A DNA stretch of 64,000 bases from Variovorax sp. CF079. Its GTDB lineage: Bacteria > Pseudomonadota > Gammaproteobacteria > Burkholderiales > Burkholderiaceae_C. Of the stretch, positions 44,311-54,809 are shown piece by piece; positions within the stretch are counted from its first letter, which is position 1, and each line of letters starts with the position of its first letter. The notes beneath the pieces were generated by a model. The model made no database searches. It was given only the letters and a program-made list of their open reading frames with translations, and was not told the origin of the DNA. Made by a program: the position numbers and the translations under genes. The stretch covers positions 1-64,000 of the forward strand of contig NZ_FMZU01000021.1 of NCBI RefSeq assembly GCF_900101545.1. The letters are read 5' to 3'.

Positions 44311-44778
44311 ATGAACCGACTCGCGTCCATCCTGCCGCCCGCTCAAGTCCTCGTGAGCGTTGACGCCACCAGCAAGAAACGTGCTTTTGAAGAAGCGGGC
44401 TTGCTGTTTGAAAACCTGCACGGCCTGGGCCGTGCCCTCATCACCGACAGCCTGTTCGCCCGCGAGCGCCTGGGTTCCACTGGCCTCGGCCACGGCGTGG
44501 CCATCCCTCACGGGCGCATCAAGGGCCTCAAGTCGCCGATGGCCGCGGTGTTCCAGCTCGCGAATCCGATCGGTTTCGACGCGCCGGACGAGCAGCCGGT
44601 GGTGCTGCTGATCTTCCTGTTGGTGCCCGAAGCGGCCACCCAGAAACACCTTGAAATACTTTCGGAGATCGCGGAGCTGCTCAGCGATGCCGGCCTGCGC
44701 GAGCAGATCAAGTCGAGCTCCGACGCCGCCGCGCTCCACGCCCTGATCGCAGGATGGCAGTCCGCCCAGGTGGCCTGA
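44311..44778 (+). CDS. ptsN: nitrogen-PTS enzyme IIA
   Basis: A 155-residue EIIA-Ntr. The phosphorylated histidine lies in [14 protein letters not shown] near residue 70. It is a regulatory PTS protein that signals nitrogen and carbon state, for example to potassium transport and stress control. A weak promoter (TTTGCT, 16-base spacer, CATAAT) can be seen overlapping the hpf terminator, so ptsN may have its own start of transcription. hprK follows after 28 bases. EI-Ntr and NPr genes are not in the window. Confidence 0.95.
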   Translation: MNRLASILPPAQVLVSVDATSKKRAFEEAGLLFENLHGLGRALITDSLFARERLGSTGLGHGVAIPHGRIKGLKSPMAAVFQLANPIGFDAPDEQPVVLLIFLLVPEAATQKHLEILSEIAELLSDAGLREQIKSSSDAAALHALIAGWQSAQVA

Positions 44779-44806
44779 AGCGTATCCGCATGAGACAGTC
44801 TGGCGC

Positions 44807-45766
44807 ATGAAGCCGACCGTCATCAGTGCCGACGCGATGTTCGAGGAGTTCCGCGGCTCGCTCCGGTGGGAGTGGCTGGCGGGGCTGGGCGCCTCGGAGC
44901 GCCAGTTCGATCCCGGCGTCATCAGCCGCGCCCAGTCGGCCGCCGACCTAGTGGGCTACCTCAACTACATCCATCCTTACCGCGTGCAGATTCTCGGTGC
45001 GCGCGAAGTCGCCTACCTGACGCGCGGCACGCCCGACGATTGCGTGCGGCGGATCGCCCGCATCGTCACGCTGGAGCCGCCCATGCTGGTGCTGGCCGAC
45101 GGCCAGCCGGCGCCCGACGAACTCCTGTCGATCTGCGAGCGGGCGCAACTGCCCCTGTTCGCCACGCGGGAATCCTCGGCCTTCGTGATCGACCTGCTGC
45201 GCGCCTACCTCTCCAAGCACTTCGCCGAGCGCACCTCGATGCACGGCGTGTTCATGGACATCCTGGGCCTGGGCGTGATGATCACGGGCGAGTCGGGACT
45301 CGGAAAGAGCGAGCTCGGCCTGGAGCTGATCTCGCGCGGCAACGGCCTGGTGGCCGACGACGCGGTCGACCTCTACCGCATCAACCAGACCACGCTGGAA
45401 GGGCGCTGCCCCGAGCTGCTGCAGAACCTGCTCGAGGTGCGCGGCATCGGCCTGCTGGACATCCGCGCGATCTTCGGCGAGACGGCGGTGCGCCGGAAGA
45501 TGCGCCTCAAACTGATCGTGCACCTGGTACGGCGCGACAGCTTCGAGCGCGACTACGAACGCATGCCTTCGGCGCCGCTGACCCAGGACGTGCTGGGCAT
45601 TCCGGTGCGCAAGGTGATCATCCAGGTGGTGGCTGGGCGCAACATCGCGGTGCTGGTGGAAGCGGCGGTGCGCAATTCGATCCTGCAGCTGCGCGGCATC
45701 GATACCTACGCCGATTTCGTCGCCCGCCACCACAAGGCCATGGAAGGCGCCCGCGAGGACGATTAG
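44807..45766 (+). CDS. hprK: HPr kinase/phosphorylase
   Basis: A 319-residue enzyme. The Walker A motif [15 protein letters not shown] and the family region [15 protein letters not shown] are present, and the C-terminal signature [18 protein letters not shown] completes it. It adds or removes phosphate on a serine of HPr-like proteins. In betaproteobacteria it usually lies next to ptsN, as here, and is part of a regulatory rather than sugar-transporting PTS. It is the last gene before the convergent fur. Confidence 0.95.
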   Translation: MKPTVISADAMFEEFRGSLRWEWLAGLGASERQFDPGVISRAQSAADLVGYLNYIHPYRVQILGAREVAYLTRGTPDDCVRRIARIVTLEPPMLVLADGQPAPDELLSICERAQLPLFATRESSAFVIDLLRAYLSKHFAERTSMHGVFMDILGLGVMITGESGLGKSELGLELISRGNGLVADDAVDLYRINQTTLEGRCPELLQNLLEVRGIGLLDIRAIFGETAVRRKMRLKLIVHLVRRDSFERDYERMPSAPLTQDVLGIPVRKVIIQVVAGRNIAVLVEAAVRNSILQLRGIDTYADFVARHHKAMEGAREDD

Positions 45767-45789
45767 CCCCCCGGCTTTTCACTTCGCTT

Positions 45790-45858
45790 CGCTGCGTGTA
45801 ACTCCACCCCCCCGAGGGGGAGGCGCGGCCCGCCTTGGGGCGGCCCGTCGGCGGCCGC
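45790..45858. repeat. GC-rich intergenic element between hprK and fur
   Basis: The 103 bases between the convergent hprK and fur genes hold C7-GA-G5 (45807-45820) followed by CGGCCCGCC and GGGGCGGCCCG, which can fold into two hairpins. It resembles the GC-rich repeat seen between many Comamonadaceae genes, from memory. It may end transcription in both directions. Confidence 0.45.
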
Positions 45859-45869
45859 CGTCTTTCAGT

Positions 45870-46289
45870 TCAGCGCTTGCTGGCGCAGTCGCCGCACAGG
45901 CCGTAGAGCGACATCGCGTGGTCCTGCAGAATCCACTTCTTGTCGGTCGCGATCATCTGCTGGCGGCGCTCGATCTCGGGGTCGTAGAACTCCTCGACCT
46001 TGCCGCAGGAGGTGCACACCAGGTGGTCGTGGTGCTTGCCTTCGTTGAGTTCGTAGACCGCCTTGCCGCTCTCGAAATGGCTGCGCTCGAGAATGCCGGC
46101 CTGCTCGAACTGCGTCAGCACGCGGTAGACCGTGGCCAGGCCGATGTCGGAGTGCTCGTTGAGCAGCACCCGAAACACGTCTTCCGCCGTCATGTGGCGC
46201 TGGCCGCCGTTCTGGAAGATTTCGAGAATCTTGAGACGCGGCAGGGTGGCCTTGAGGCCGGTGTTCTTCAGTTCGTCGATGTTGCCCAT
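45870..46289 (-). CDS. fur: ferric uptake regulator
   Basis: A 139-residue Fur. The DNA-binding winged helix covers about 1-85 ([32 protein letters not shown]). The metal-binding and dimerisation part has [16 protein letters not shown] with the CxxC motif, and GLCGDC at the end. It represses iron-uptake genes when bound to Fe(II). It is divergent from bamE, with a 95-base shared control region. Confidence 0.96.
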   Translation of the reverse strand: MGNIDELKNTGLKATLPRLKILEIFQNGGQRHMTAEDVFRVLLNEHSDIGLATVYRVLTQFEQAGILERSHFESGKAVYELNEGKHHDHLVCTSCGKVEEFYDPEIERRQQMIATDKKWILQDHAMSLYGLCGDCASKR

Positions 46290-46339
46290 GATGGTTCCTG
46301 CGCCGGCTGTGCGAGAGGGGCACGCCGAGGGGCAGCCGC

Positions 46340-46345
46340 TACAAT
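46340..46345 (+). promoter_or_regulatory. -10 element for bamE
   Basis: TACAAT, a near-consensus -10 box, 40 bases before the bamE start codon in the fur-bamE gap. No good -35 box is seen at the right distance. Confidence 0.4.
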
Positions 46346-46384
46346 GGCCCGATCATATCGCTACCCCTCTTTGCCCTTTTGCCC

Positions 46385-46939
46385 ATGCCTGACATTCCAC
46401 AACGCCGCCTCTGGCTGCTCGTCGGCGCAGTCGCTGGGAGCCTCTGCCTCGGCGGCTGCAGCAGCGTCACCGAACGCTCGCGCGATGCGCTGCATGCCAT
46501 CACGCCCTACAAGGTCGACGTGGTCCAGGGCAATTTCGTGTCGAAGGAGCAGGTCGAGCTGCTCAAGCCCGGCATGTCGCGCCAGCAGGTGCGCGAAGTC
46601 CTCGGCACCTCCCTGCTGAACGACGTCTTCCATTCCAATCGCTGGGATTACGTGTTCACGATCCGGCGCCAGGGCGTCGAGCCCCAGCAGCGCCGCCTGA
46701 CGGTGTTCTTCAATGGCGAAGTGCTCGAACGCTTCGAAGGCGACCCGATGCCGAGCGAGGAAGAATTCGTCGCCGCGCTCGACACCCGCAAGCGCAGCGG
46801 CAAGGTGCCGGCCCTGGAAGCCTCGGAAGACCAGCTCAAGAAATTCGATCCGGCCAAGGACAAGAAGGCGGACGGCGAGTCCGCCGCCTCCCTGCCTCCG
46901 CTGCCGCCGAGCTATCCCCCGCTCGAAGCGACGCGCTAG
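46385..46939 (+). CDS. bamE: outer membrane assembly lipoprotein BamE
   Basis: A 184-residue lipoprotein (SmpA/OmlA family). The signal ends in the lipobox LCLGGC. The BamE fold is seen in [30 protein letters not shown] and [11 protein letters not shown]. It is part of the BAM complex, which inserts beta-barrel proteins in the outer membrane. The C-terminal 60 or so residues are a charged, proline-rich extension beyond the E. coli length. ATG at 46385 is used; a TTG two codons upstream is less likely. The fur-bamE-dapB order is typical of Burkholderiales. Confidence 0.94.
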   Translation: MPDIPQRRLWLLVGAVAGSLCLGGCSSVTERSRDALHAITPYKVDVVQGNFVSKEQVELLKPGMSRQQVREVLGTSLLNDVFHSNRWDYVFTIRRQGVEPQQRRLTVFFNGEVLERFEGDPMPSEEEFVAALDTRKRSGKVPALEASEDQLKKFDPAKDKKADGESAASLPPLPPSYPPLEATR

Positions 46940-46991
46940 CGCGCGCCGGCCGCGCCGGCCGGCTTTCTTCCAGGCTTCAAGGCTGAAACGC

Positions 46992-47834
46992 GTGACTGAT
47001 TCTTCCTCTCCCTCCATTCCCCCGCTGCGGCGCATCGCGATCGCCGGCGCTTCCGGGCGCATGGGGCACATGCTGATCGAGGCCGTGCGCGAGGCGCAGG
47101 ACTGCCGCCTCGCCGGCGCGCTCGATGTCGCCGGCAGTCCCGCGATCGGCAGCGATGCGGCTGCCTTTCTCGGCTTCACGAGCGGCGTCCCGATCGTGGC
47201 CGACCTGCGCACCGGCCTCCAGGACGCCCAGGTGCTGATCGACTTCACGCGGCCCGAAGGCACGCTGGCGCATCTGGCCGTGTGCCGCGAGCTCGGCGTG
47301 CAGGCCGTGATCGGCACCACCGGCTTCAGCGACGCGCAGAAGGCCGAGATCGCCGCGGCGGCGAAAGAAATCGCGATCGTGATGGCGCCCAACATGAGCG
47401 TCGGCGTCAACGTCACGTTCAAACTGCTCGAAATGGCAGCCAAGGCGCTCGCTACCGGCTACGACATCGAGATCATCGAGGCGCACCATCGCCACAAGGT
47501 CGACGCGCCCTCGGGCACCGCGCTCAAGATGGGCGAGGTGATCGCCGATGCGCTGGGCCGCGACCTCAAGGAATGCGCTGTCTATGCGCGCGAGGGCGTC
47601 ACCGGCGAGCGCGACCCGTCCACCATCGGCTTCGCGACCATCCGCGGCGGCGACATCGTGGGCGACCACACGGTGCTGTTCGCCGGCACCGGCGAGCGCA
47701 TCGAGATCACGCACAAATCGGCCAGCCGCGCGACCTATGCGCAGGGCAGCCTGCGTGCGGTGCGCTTCCTGGCCGGGCAGCAGAGCGGCCTGTTCGACAT
47801 GTTCGACGTGCTCGGCCTGCGCCAAAGCGCATGA
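46992..47834 (+). CDS. dapB: 4-hydroxy-tetrahydrodipicolinate reductase
   Basis: A 280-residue enzyme of the lysine and diaminopimelate pathway. The NAD(P) motif [16 protein letters not shown] is near the start and the catalytic [15 protein letters not shown] is intact. GTG at 46992 gives a short serine-rich lead before [11 protein letters not shown]; no ATG is nearby. Its stop overlaps the start of the ExbB-type gene by 4 bases. Confidence 0.96.
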   Translation: MTDSSSPSIPPLRRIAIAGASGRMGHMLIEAVREAQDCRLAGALDVAGSPAIGSDAAAFLGFTSGVPIVADLRTGLQDAQVLIDFTRPEGTLAHLAVCRELGVQAVIGTTGFSDAQKAEIAAAAKEIAIVMAPNMSVGVNVTFKLLEMAAKALATGYDIEIIEAHHRHKVDAPSGTALKMGEVIADALGRDLKECAVYAREGVTGERDPSTIGFATIRGGDIVGDHTVLFAGTGERIEITHKSASRATYAQGSLRAVRFLAGQQSGLFDMFDVLGLRQSA

Positions 47835-48529
47835 GTGTTCTGGAGCTGCTCACCCACGGCGACGGCGTCAGCCGTTCCGTGGCCGTGCTGCTGCTCCTGA
47901 TGTCGGTCTCCAGCTGGGTCGTGATCCTCTGGAAGGCCTGGCTGCTGCGCGGCGGCACGCGCGACGTGGTACGCAGCATCGCGGCCTTCTGGCAGTCGCC
48001 GTCGCTCGGCGACGCCGAGCAGAAGCTCAGGGCCTTCGACCGCGCGGCCCTGGTCTGGCCGGCCGTGAGCGCGGTCAGGAGCCTGGCCGCCAAGTCCGAT
48101 GCCGCCACGCTCGGCGGCGCGGTCGACCGCGCCCAGCGCCTCACGCGCGCCCTGCGCGACGCCTTGCATGCCGCGCTGCGGCGCCTGCAGGCCGGGCAGA
48201 TCCTGCTCGCCACGGTCGGCGCCACGGCACCCTTCGTCGGGCTGCTCGGCACGGTCTGGGGCATCTACGGCGCGCTCGTGGGCATTGCCGGGGAAACCGG
48301 CGGATTCACCATCGACAAGGTGGCCGGCCCGGTTGGCGAGGCGCTGATCATGACCGCCTTCGGCCTCGCGGTCGCGATTCCGGCCGTGCTCGCCTATAAC
48401 GTGTTCGGCCGCGTGGTCAGCCGAATCGAGGCCGAGCTGGAAGGCTTCGCCCACGACCTGCTCGGCGCGCTCGGCGACGAGCCGCAGCGCGAAGCGCCGC
48501 TGCCGCCCGCGCGGCCGATGCCGGTCTGA
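47831..48529 (+). CDS. MotA/TolQ/ExbB-family proton channel protein
   Basis: A 232-residue inner-membrane protein with three hydrophobic helices (about 15-37, 118-145, 160-185) and the family motif [23 protein letters not shown]. It pairs with the ExbD/TolR-type protein encoded next, 16 bases later, to use the proton gradient. Without tonB, tolA or tolB nearby I cannot tell ExbB from TolQ; ExbB is slightly favoured because of the isolated gene pair. It is coupled to dapB by a 4-base overlap. Confidence 0.9.
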   Translation: MSVLELLTHGDGVSRSVAVLLLLMSVSSWVVILWKAWLLRGGTRDVVRSIAAFWQSPSLGDAEQKLRAFDRAALVWPAVSAVRSLAAKSDAATLGGAVDRAQRLTRALRDALHAALRRLQAGQILLATVGATAPFVGLLGTVWGIYGALVGIAGETGGFTIDKVAGPVGEALIMTAFGLAVAIPAVLAYNVFGRVVSRIEAELEGFAHDLLGALGDEPQREAPLPPARPMPV

Positions 48530-48545
48530 GAAGGGCACAGAACCC

Positions 48546-49007
48546 ATGGCCTTCGGTCGCACCTCGCTCGGCAGCACCGCCACCGGCGGGCGGGCGATCG
48601 GCGCCGGCGGGCAGCGGCCGCTGTCGGACATCAACGTCACGCCGCTGGTGGACGTGATGCTGGTGCTGCTGGTGATCTTCATCATCACCGCCCCGTTGAT
48701 GGCCAGCTCGATCAAGCTCGACCTGCCGCGCACCGACGCCGGCCAGCCCGCCGACACGCCCAAGTTCGTGAGTCTCGCGGTGGATGCGGAGGGCAAGGTC
48801 TTCCTCAACGACCAGGCCGTGAGTGTCGAGGAGCTCGCGGCCGGCCTCGAGAAGGCCGCCGCCGCCAACCGCGACACCGAGGTCCAGCTGCGCGCCGACC
48901 AGACCGTGCCCTACGGCAAGGTGGTCGAGTTGATGGGCATCGCGAACAAGGCGGGGCTGAGCCGCATCGGCTTCGTGACCGAAGCGCCGGCCACCAGGAA
49001 GCCTTGA
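48546..49007 (+). CDS. ExbD/TolR-family protein
   Basis: A 153-residue protein. After a short cytoplasmic part comes one membrane helix (LVDVMLVLLVIFIITAPLM), with the essential aspartate in NVTPLVDVMLVLL, then a periplasmic domain. It forms the proton-driven motor together with the preceding ExbB/TolQ-type protein. The pair lies between dapB and leuS, as in other Comamonadaceae, from memory. Confidence 0.92.
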   Translation: MAFGRTSLGSTATGGRAIGAGGQRPLSDINVTPLVDVMLVLLVIFIITAPLMASSIKLDLPRTDAGQPADTPKFVSLAVDAEGKVFLNDQAVSVEELAAGLEKAAAANRDTEVQLRADQTVPYGKVVELMGIANKAGLSRIGFVTEAPATRKP

Positions 49008-49072
49008 GCTTCCTCACCCGCGATAATCCGCATTCCCCGGCCGCCTGATGCCGGGCTGTTGCCCCAAGCCCA

Positions 49073-51736
49073 ATGAACCCCAGCTACAAACCCAGCGACG
49101 TCGAGTCCGCTGCCCAGGCCGCCTGGACGGCGGCCGATGCCTACCGCGTGACCGAGGACGCGCGCAAGAAGAAGTACTACGCCTGCTCGATGCTGCCGTA
49201 CCCCAGCGGCAAGCTGCACATGGGCCACGTGCGCAACTACACCATCAACGACATGCTCACGCGCTACCTGCGCATGAGCGGCTACAACGTGCTGATGCCG
49301 ATGGGCTGGGACGCCTTCGGCCTGCCGGCCGAGAACGCGGCGCTCAAGAACGGCGTGCCGCCGGCCCAATGGACCTACGAGAACATCGGCTACATGAAGA
49401 GCCAGCTCCAGGCCATGGGGCTGGCGATCGACTGGAGCCGCGAGATCGCCACCTGCGACCCCAGCTATTACAAGTGGAACCAGTGGCTGTTCCTGAAGAT
49501 GCTCGAAAAAGGCATCGCTTACCGCAAGACCCAGCTGGTCAACTGGGATCCGGTCGACCAGACCGTGCTGGCCAACGAGCAGGTGATCGACGGCAAGGGC
49601 TGGCGCACCGGCGCCACGGTGGAGCGGCGCGAGATCCCGGGCTACTACCTCAAGATCAGCGACTACGCCGAAGAGTTGCTCGAGCACACCCAGCACAAGC
49701 TGCCGGGCTGGCCCGAGCGCGTGAAGCTGATGCAGGAGAACTGGATCGGCAAGAGCGAGGGCGTGCGCTTCGCCTTCCTGCACGACATCAAGGACGATCA
49801 CGGCAAGCTGATCCAGGGCGGCCTCATGTACGTTTTCACGACGCGTGCCGACACCATCATGGGCGTGACCTTCTGCGCCGTGGCGCCCGAACACCCGCTC
49901 GCCGTGCATGCCGCGAAGAAAGACCCGAAAGTCGCCGCCTTCATCGAGGAATGCAAGAGCGGGGGCACCACCGAGGCCGAGCTCGCGACGCAGGAAAAGA
50001 AGGGCGTGCCCACCGGCCTCCACGTGCAGCACCCGATCACCGACGAGCCGATTCCGGTCTGGGTCGGCAACTACGTACTGATCGGCTACGGCGACGGCGC
50101 CGTGATGGGCGTGCCCGCGCACGACGAGCGCGACTTCGCCTTCGCCAACAAGTACGGCATCGAGATCATCCAGGTCGTGCTGGTCGACGACGAACCGCAC
50201 TTCGACTACCACCGCTGGCAGGACTGGTATGCCGACAAGCAGCGCGGCGTGACCATCAACTCCGACAACTTCAGCGGCATGTCCTACGCCGAGGCGGTCA
50301 AGGCGGTGGCGCACGCGCTCGGCCAGAAGGGCCTGGGCGAGATGCAGACCACCTGGCGCCTGCGCGACTGGGGCGTGAGCCGCCAGCGCTACTGGGGCAC
50401 GCCGATCCCGATCATCCACTGCGAGGAGCACGGCGCGGTGCCGGTGCCCGAGAAGGACCTGCCGGTCGTGCTGCCCACCGAGTGCGTGCCCGACGGCTCC
50501 GGCAACCCGCTGGCCAAGCATGAAGGCTTCCACGCCGGCGTGGCCTGCCCGGTCTGCGGCAAGCCGGCGCGGCGCGAGACTGACACGATGGACACCTTCG
50601 TCGACAGCGCGTGGTACTTCATGCGCTATTGCGACCCGAAGAACGACCAGGCCATGGTGGCCGAGGGCGCCGACTACTGGATGCCGATGGACCAGTACAT
50701 CGGCGGCATCGAGCACGCGATCCTGCACCTGCTCTACGCGCGCTTCTGGACCAAGGTGATGCGCGACCTCGGTCTGGTGAAGATCGACGAGCCCTTCAGC
50801 AAGCTGCTCACGCAGGGCATGGTGCTCAACCACATCTTCTACCGGCGCACCGAGAAGGGGGCCAAGGAGTACTTCCCGCCTTCCGAGGTGACGCCCGTGC
50901 TCGATGCGCAGGGGCGCATCACCGGCGGCACCCTGGCCGACGGTTCGAAGCTCGAATACGGCGGCGTCGGCAAGATGGGCAAGAGCGAGCGCAACGGCGT
51001 CGATCCGCAGGACCTGATCGAGAAGTACGGCGCCGACACCGCGCGCCTCTACACCATGTTCACCGCGCCGCCCGAGGCCACGCTGGAGTGGAACGATGCG
51101 GCTGTGGAAGGCAGCTACCGTTTCCTGCGCCGGGTCTGGAACTTCGGGGTGGCGCTCGAAGCGGCGACCGTCAGCGCCGCGGAGAACGCGGAGATCGAGA
51201 TCGACGCGATCGACCCGCGCTCGGCCTTCGGCAAGGAGGCCAAGGCGCTGCGCCGCGAGGTCCATACCGTGCTGCGTCAGATCGACTACGACTATCAGCG
51301 CATGCAATACAACACCGTGGTGTCGGGCGCGATGAAGCTCCTGAATGCGCTGGAGGGCTTCAAGTCCGACGGCAGCACGGGCGACCGCGCGGCCGTGCGC
51401 GAAGGCTTCGGCATCCTGATGCGCTGCCTCTACCCGGCCACGCCGCACATCACGCACGCACTGTGGCATCAGCTGGGCTACGACAAGCTGCACGGCCCGC
51501 TGCTCGACGCGCCCTGGCCGGTGGTCGACGTGGTCGCGCTGGAGCAGGACGAGATCGAGCTCATGCTGCAAGTCAACGGCAAGCTGCGCGGCTCGCTGCG
51601 CGTGCCGGCCAATGCCTCGAAGCAGGAGATCGAGAAGATCGCGCTCGCGAGCGAGGTGCTGGCCAAGCATGCCGAGGGCGCCGTGCCCAAGCGCGTGGTC
51701 GTGGTGCCCGGGCGGCTGGTCAACGTGGTGGTATGA
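49073..51736 (+). CDS. leuS: leucyl-tRNA synthetase
   Basis: An 887-residue class I aminoacyl-tRNA synthetase. The HIGH motif appears as [12 protein letters not shown]; the editing domain (about 225-420) has [12 protein letters not shown] and [17 protein letters not shown]. The KMSKS motif reads [12 protein letters not shown]: the third residue is glycine rather than serine. The anticodon-binding domain follows. The next gene, lptE, starts at or just after its stop. Confidence 0.97.
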   Translation: MNPSYKPSDVESAAQAAWTAADAYRVTEDARKKKYYACSMLPYPSGKLHMGHVRNYTINDMLTRYLRMSGYNVLMPMGWDAFGLPAENAALKNGVPPAQWTYENIGYMKSQLQAMGLAIDWSREIATCDPSYYKWNQWLFLKMLEKGIAYRKTQLVNWDPVDQTVLANEQVIDGKGWRTGATVERREIPGYYLKISDYAEELLEHTQHKLPGWPERVKLMQENWIGKSEGVRFAFLHDIKDDHGKLIQGGLMYVFTTRADTIMGVTFCAVAPEHPLAVHAAKKDPKVAAFIEECKSGGTTEAELATQEKKGVPTGLHVQHPITDEPIPVWVGNYVLIGYGDGAVMGVPAHDERDFAFANKYGIEIIQVVLVDDEPHFDYHRWQDWYADKQRGVTINSDNFSGMSYAEAVKAVAHALGQKGLGEMQTTWRLRDWGVSRQRYWGTPIPIIHCEEHGAVPVPEKDLPVVLPTECVPDGSGNPLAKHEGFHAGVACPVCGKPARRETDTMDTFVDSAWYFMRYCDPKNDQAMVAEGADYWMPMDQYIGGIEHAILHLLYARFWTKVMRDLGLVKIDEPFSKLLTQGMVLNHIFYRRTEKGAKEYFPPSEVTPVLDAQGRITGGTLADGSKLEYGGVGKMGKSERNGVDPQDLIEKYGADTARLYTMFTAPPEATLEWNDAAVEGSYRFLRRVWNFGVALEAATVSAAENAEIEIDAIDPRSAFGKEAKALRREVHTVLRQIDYDYQRMQYNTVVSGAMKLLNALEGFKSDGSTGDRAAVREGFGILMRCLYPATPHITHALWHQLGYDKLHGPLLDAPWPVVDVVALEQDEIELMLQVNGKLRGSLRVPANASKQEIEKIALASEVLAKHAEGAVPKRVVVVPGRLVNVVV

Positions 51737-51744
51737 AGGAAAGC

Positions 51745-52269
51745 ATGAATACACGCACCCGGTCTCAGCGCCTCCTGCCGCGTCGCGGCTTTCTCGCCCT
51801 TGCCGCGGCGGCCTCGCTTGGGGTCGCGGGCTGCGGCTTCGAGCTGCGCCGTGCGCCGATCTTCGCGTTCAAGACGCTGGCGGTGCCGGGCAGCTCGGCT
51901 TTCGTGAACGATCTTCGGCGCCAGATCCGCGCCGCCGGCACCGTCGAGCTGATTCCGGCCGACAAGCTCGACACGGCCGAAGCGGTGCTCGACATCCTTG
52001 CCGAAAACCGCGAGCGCATCGTGCTCTCCACCAATTCGGCCGGCCAGGTGCGCGAGCTCCAGCTGCGCCTGACGATGCGCTTCAGGCTGCGCACGCCGGG
52101 CGGCAAGGAACTGCTGCCACCGACCGAGATCCAGCAGCAGCGCGACATCACCTACAACGAAACCGCGGCGCTGGCGAAGGAAAGCGAAGCGGAGCTGCTG
52201 TTCCGCGACATGCAGAGCGACATCGCCCAGCAGACGATGCGGCGGCTGGGCGCGGTGAAGAGCCTCTGA
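51745..52269 (+). CDS. lptE: LPS assembly lipoprotein LptE
   Basis: A 174-residue lipoprotein. A twin-arginine-like RRGFLALAAAASLG signal ends in the lipobox GVAGC, followed by GFELRRAPIFAFKTLAV and the LptE beta fold (REIQLRLTMRF-like region, YNETAALAKESEAELLFRDM). It forms the plug of the LptD channel that moves LPS to the outer surface. ATG at 51745 is chosen because AAGGAAA precedes it; an ATG at 51733, overlapping the leuS stop, is an alternative. Its position between leuS and holA is characteristic. Confidence 0.92.
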   Translation: MNTRTRSQRLLPRRGFLALAAAASLGVAGCGFELRRAPIFAFKTLAVPGSSAFVNDLRRQIRAAGTVELIPADKLDTAEAVLDILAENRERIVLSTNSAGQVRELQLRLTMRFRLRTPGGKELLPPTEIQQQRDITYNETAALAKESEAELLFRDMQSDIAQQTMRRLGAVKSL

Positions 52270-53330
52270 TGCAGCTCGGCCCCGCGCAGCTGGAAGCCCA
52301 TCTGCAGAAGGGCATCAAGCCGCTCTACACCATCCACGGCGACGAGCCGCTGCTCGCGCAGGAGGCGGCCGACGCGATCCGCGCAGCGGCACGAACGCAG
52401 GGCTACACCGAGCGCAGCTCGTACACCGTGGCCGGCGCGCATTTCGACTGGAGCGCGGTGCTCGCCGCGGGCGGGTCGCTGAGCCTGTTCGCCGACCGGC
52501 AGATCGTCGAAATCCGCATCCCCTCGGGCAAGCCGGGCAAGGACGGCAGCGTCGCGCTGCAGCAGATCGCCGAGGCCGCGCAAGGCAACGACAGCACCCT
52601 CACGCTGGTGATGCTGCCGCGCCTGGACAAGGCCACGCGCACCGGCGCCTGGTTCTCGGCGCTGGAGAACAACGGCATCAGCCTGCAGATCGAAAGCATC
52701 GAGCGCGCCGCGCTGCCGCAGTGGATCGCGCAGCGGCTCGCGCAGCAGGGCCAGCGCGTGAGAGGCGGCGAGGAAGGCCAGCGCACGCTGCAGTTCTTCG
52801 CCGACCGCGTGGAAGGCAATCTGCTCGCCGCGCACCAGGAAATCCAGAAGCTCGCGCTGCTGCATCCCGAGGGCGAGCTGTCGTGGGAGCAGGTCGAAGG
52901 CGCGGTCAACAACGTCGCGCGCTACGACGTGTTCAAGCTCTCCGAAGCCGTGCTCGGCGGCAATCCGCAGCGCGTCGCGCGCATGCTCGACGGCCTGCAG
53001 GCCGAAGGCGAGGCCGAGGTGCTGGTGCACTACACGCTGGCCGAGGACATCCGGGCGCTGAAGCGCGTCAAGGACGCGATGGCCGCCGGCCGGCCGCTGC
53101 CCATGGCGCTGCGCGAGAACCGCATCTGGGGCCCGCGCGAGCGCGCCTTCGAGCGCGTGCTGCCGCGGCTGGACGATCGTGCGCTGGCCCGCATGCTGCG
53201 CGCCGCACACATCGTGGACGGCATCGTCAAGGGCCTGAAGCAGCCCGACTGGCCGGCCGGCGGCTGGCAGGCGCTGCAGCGGCTGGCGCTGATGCTGTGC
53301 CGGGCCTGCGCGGCGCCGGCCCGGGGCTGA
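52269..53330 (+). CDS. holA: DNA polymerase III subunit delta
   Basis: A 353-residue clamp-loader subunit. It starts [33 protein letters not shown], the family's opening, and continues with [21 protein letters not shown] and [18 protein letters not shown]. It opens the beta clamp during replication. Its ATG overlaps the lptE stop by one base, a common arrangement (leuS-lptE-holA) in proteobacteria. Confidence 0.94.
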   Translation: MQLGPAQLEAHLQKGIKPLYTIHGDEPLLAQEAADAIRAAARTQGYTERSSYTVAGAHFDWSAVLAAGGSLSLFADRQIVEIRIPSGKPGKDGSVALQQIAEAAQGNDSTLTLVMLPRLDKATRTGAWFSALENNGISLQIESIERAALPQWIAQRLAQQGQRVRGGEEGQRTLQFFADRVEGNLLAAHQEIQKLALLHPEGELSWEQVEGAVNNVARYDVFKLSEAVLGGNPQRVARMLDGLQAEGEAEVLVHYTLAEDIRALKRVKDAMAAGRPLPMALRENRIWGPRERAFERVLPRLDDRALARMLRAAHIVDGIVKGLKQPDWPAGGWQALQRLALMLCRACAAPARG

Positions 53331-53412
53331 GCGCGCGATCGTTCCTCTTTCGCGAACCCCGCGTTTCCACGCATTGCCGCCCTGCCCGCAGCCCGCGTGG
53401 GAAAATGCGCGG

Positions 53413-54705
53413 ATGAACGCGTTCAACGTCAACGAACACATGCAGACCCTGGGGCTGCAGGCCAAGGCGGCCGCCGCCCTGATGGCCAAGGCCTCCGCGG
53501 CCACCAAGAACAAGGCGCTCAAGGCGCTGGCACGGCGCCTGCGCGAGAGGGCGGAGGGCCTGGCCCCGGCCAATGCGCGCGACATCGAGCGCGCTGTCGC
53601 GGCCGGCCTCTCGGCCCCGATGGTCGACCGGCTCAAGCTCACGCCGAAGGTCATCGAGACCGTGGCGCTGGGCTGCGAACAGCTCGCCGCGATGCCCGAC
53701 GTGATCGGCGAAGTCATCGGCATGAAGCAGCAGCCCAGCGGCATCCGCGTCGGTCAGATGCGGGTGCCGATCGGCGTCTTCGGCATGATCTACGAGAGCC
53801 GGCCCAACGTGACCATCGAGGCCGCGAGCCTCGCGATCAAGAGCGGCAACGCGGCGATCCTGCGCGGCGGCTCGGAGGCGATCGAGTCGAACAAGGCGCT
53901 CGCGCTGCTGGTGTCGGAGGCGCTGGCCGAGGCGGGCCTGCCGGTCGAGGCGGTGCAGCTGGTGCAGACCACCGACCGCGAGGCGGTGGGGCAGCTGATC
54001 GCGATGCCCGAGTTCGTCGACGTGGTCATCCCGCGAGGCGGCAAGGGCCTGATCGAGCGCATCAGCCGCGAGGCCAAGGTGCCGGTCATCAAGCACCTGG
54101 ACGGCAACTGCCACGTCTTCGTGGACGACACGGCCGAGCTCGACATGGCGGTCAAGATCGTCGACAACGCCAAGACGCAGAAGTACAGCCCCTGCAATGC
54201 GGCCGAGGGCCTGCTGGTGGCGGCCTCGATGGCCGAGAGCTTCCTGCCGGAGATCGGCGCGATCTTCGCGGCCAAGGGGGTGGAGATGCGCTGCGACCCC
54301 GCAGCGGCGCGCATCCTGCGCGCCGACGGTGCGCTCCCGCCGGGCGCCCGGGTGGTGGACGCGGTCGAGTCCGACTGGTCTGAGGAGTACCTGGCCGCCG
54401 TCATCAGCATCAAGGTGGTCGCGGGCGTGGACGAAGCCATCGCGCACATCAACCGCTATTCGAGCCATCACACCGACGCCATCGTCACGCGCGACCACAT
54501 GCACGCCCAGCGCTTCCTGCGCGAGGTCGACTCGGCCAGCGTGATGGTGAACGCGAGCACGCGCTTTGCCGACGGCTTCGAGTTCGGGCTCGGGGCCGAG
54601 ATCGGCATCAGCACCGACAAGTTCCATGCGCGCGGGCCGGTCGGCATCGAGGGGCTCACCTCGCTCAAGTACGTGGTGCTGGGCCAGGGCGAAGTGCGGA
54701 GCTGA
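53413..54705 (+). CDS. proA: gamma-glutamyl phosphate reductase
   Basis: A 430-residue enzyme of proline synthesis. It converts glutamyl phosphate to glutamate semialdehyde with NADPH. Motifs: [36 protein letters not shown], the catalytic cysteine in [15 protein letters not shown], and [11 protein letters not shown]. It lies 82 bases after holA; proB is not in the window. Confidence 0.96.
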   Translation: MNAFNVNEHMQTLGLQAKAAAALMAKASAATKNKALKALARRLRERAEGLAPANARDIERAVAAGLSAPMVDRLKLTPKVIETVALGCEQLAAMPDVIGEVIGMKQQPSGIRVGQMRVPIGVFGMIYESRPNVTIEAASLAIKSGNAAILRGGSEAIESNKALALLVSEALAEAGLPVEAVQLVQTTDREAVGQLIAMPEFVDVVIPRGGKGLIERISREAKVPVIKHLDGNCHVFVDDTAELDMAVKIVDNAKTQKYSPCNAAEGLLVAASMAESFLPEIGAIFAAKGVEMRCDPAAARILRADGALPPGARVVDAVESDWSEEYLAAVISIKVVAGVDEAIAHINRYSSHHTDAIVTRDHMHAQRFLREVDSASVMVNASTRFADGFEFGLGAEIGISTDKFHARGPVGIEGLTSLKYVVLGQGEVRS

Positions 54706-54809
54706 AGGTGGCGCGGATCGGGGCAGCGCTTGTCATCCGCTCCAGCGCCCCCAAATCCTACAATTCCACTCCACCTTTCGTCGCAGAACACGCATAACAA
54801 GGCCGTCGC

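Noticed and set aside
47831-49007. Flagellar motor pair MotA/MotB
   Set aside because: The second protein is a short ExbD/TolR type without a peptidoglycan-binding domain, and the first has three helices, as in ExbB/TolQ.
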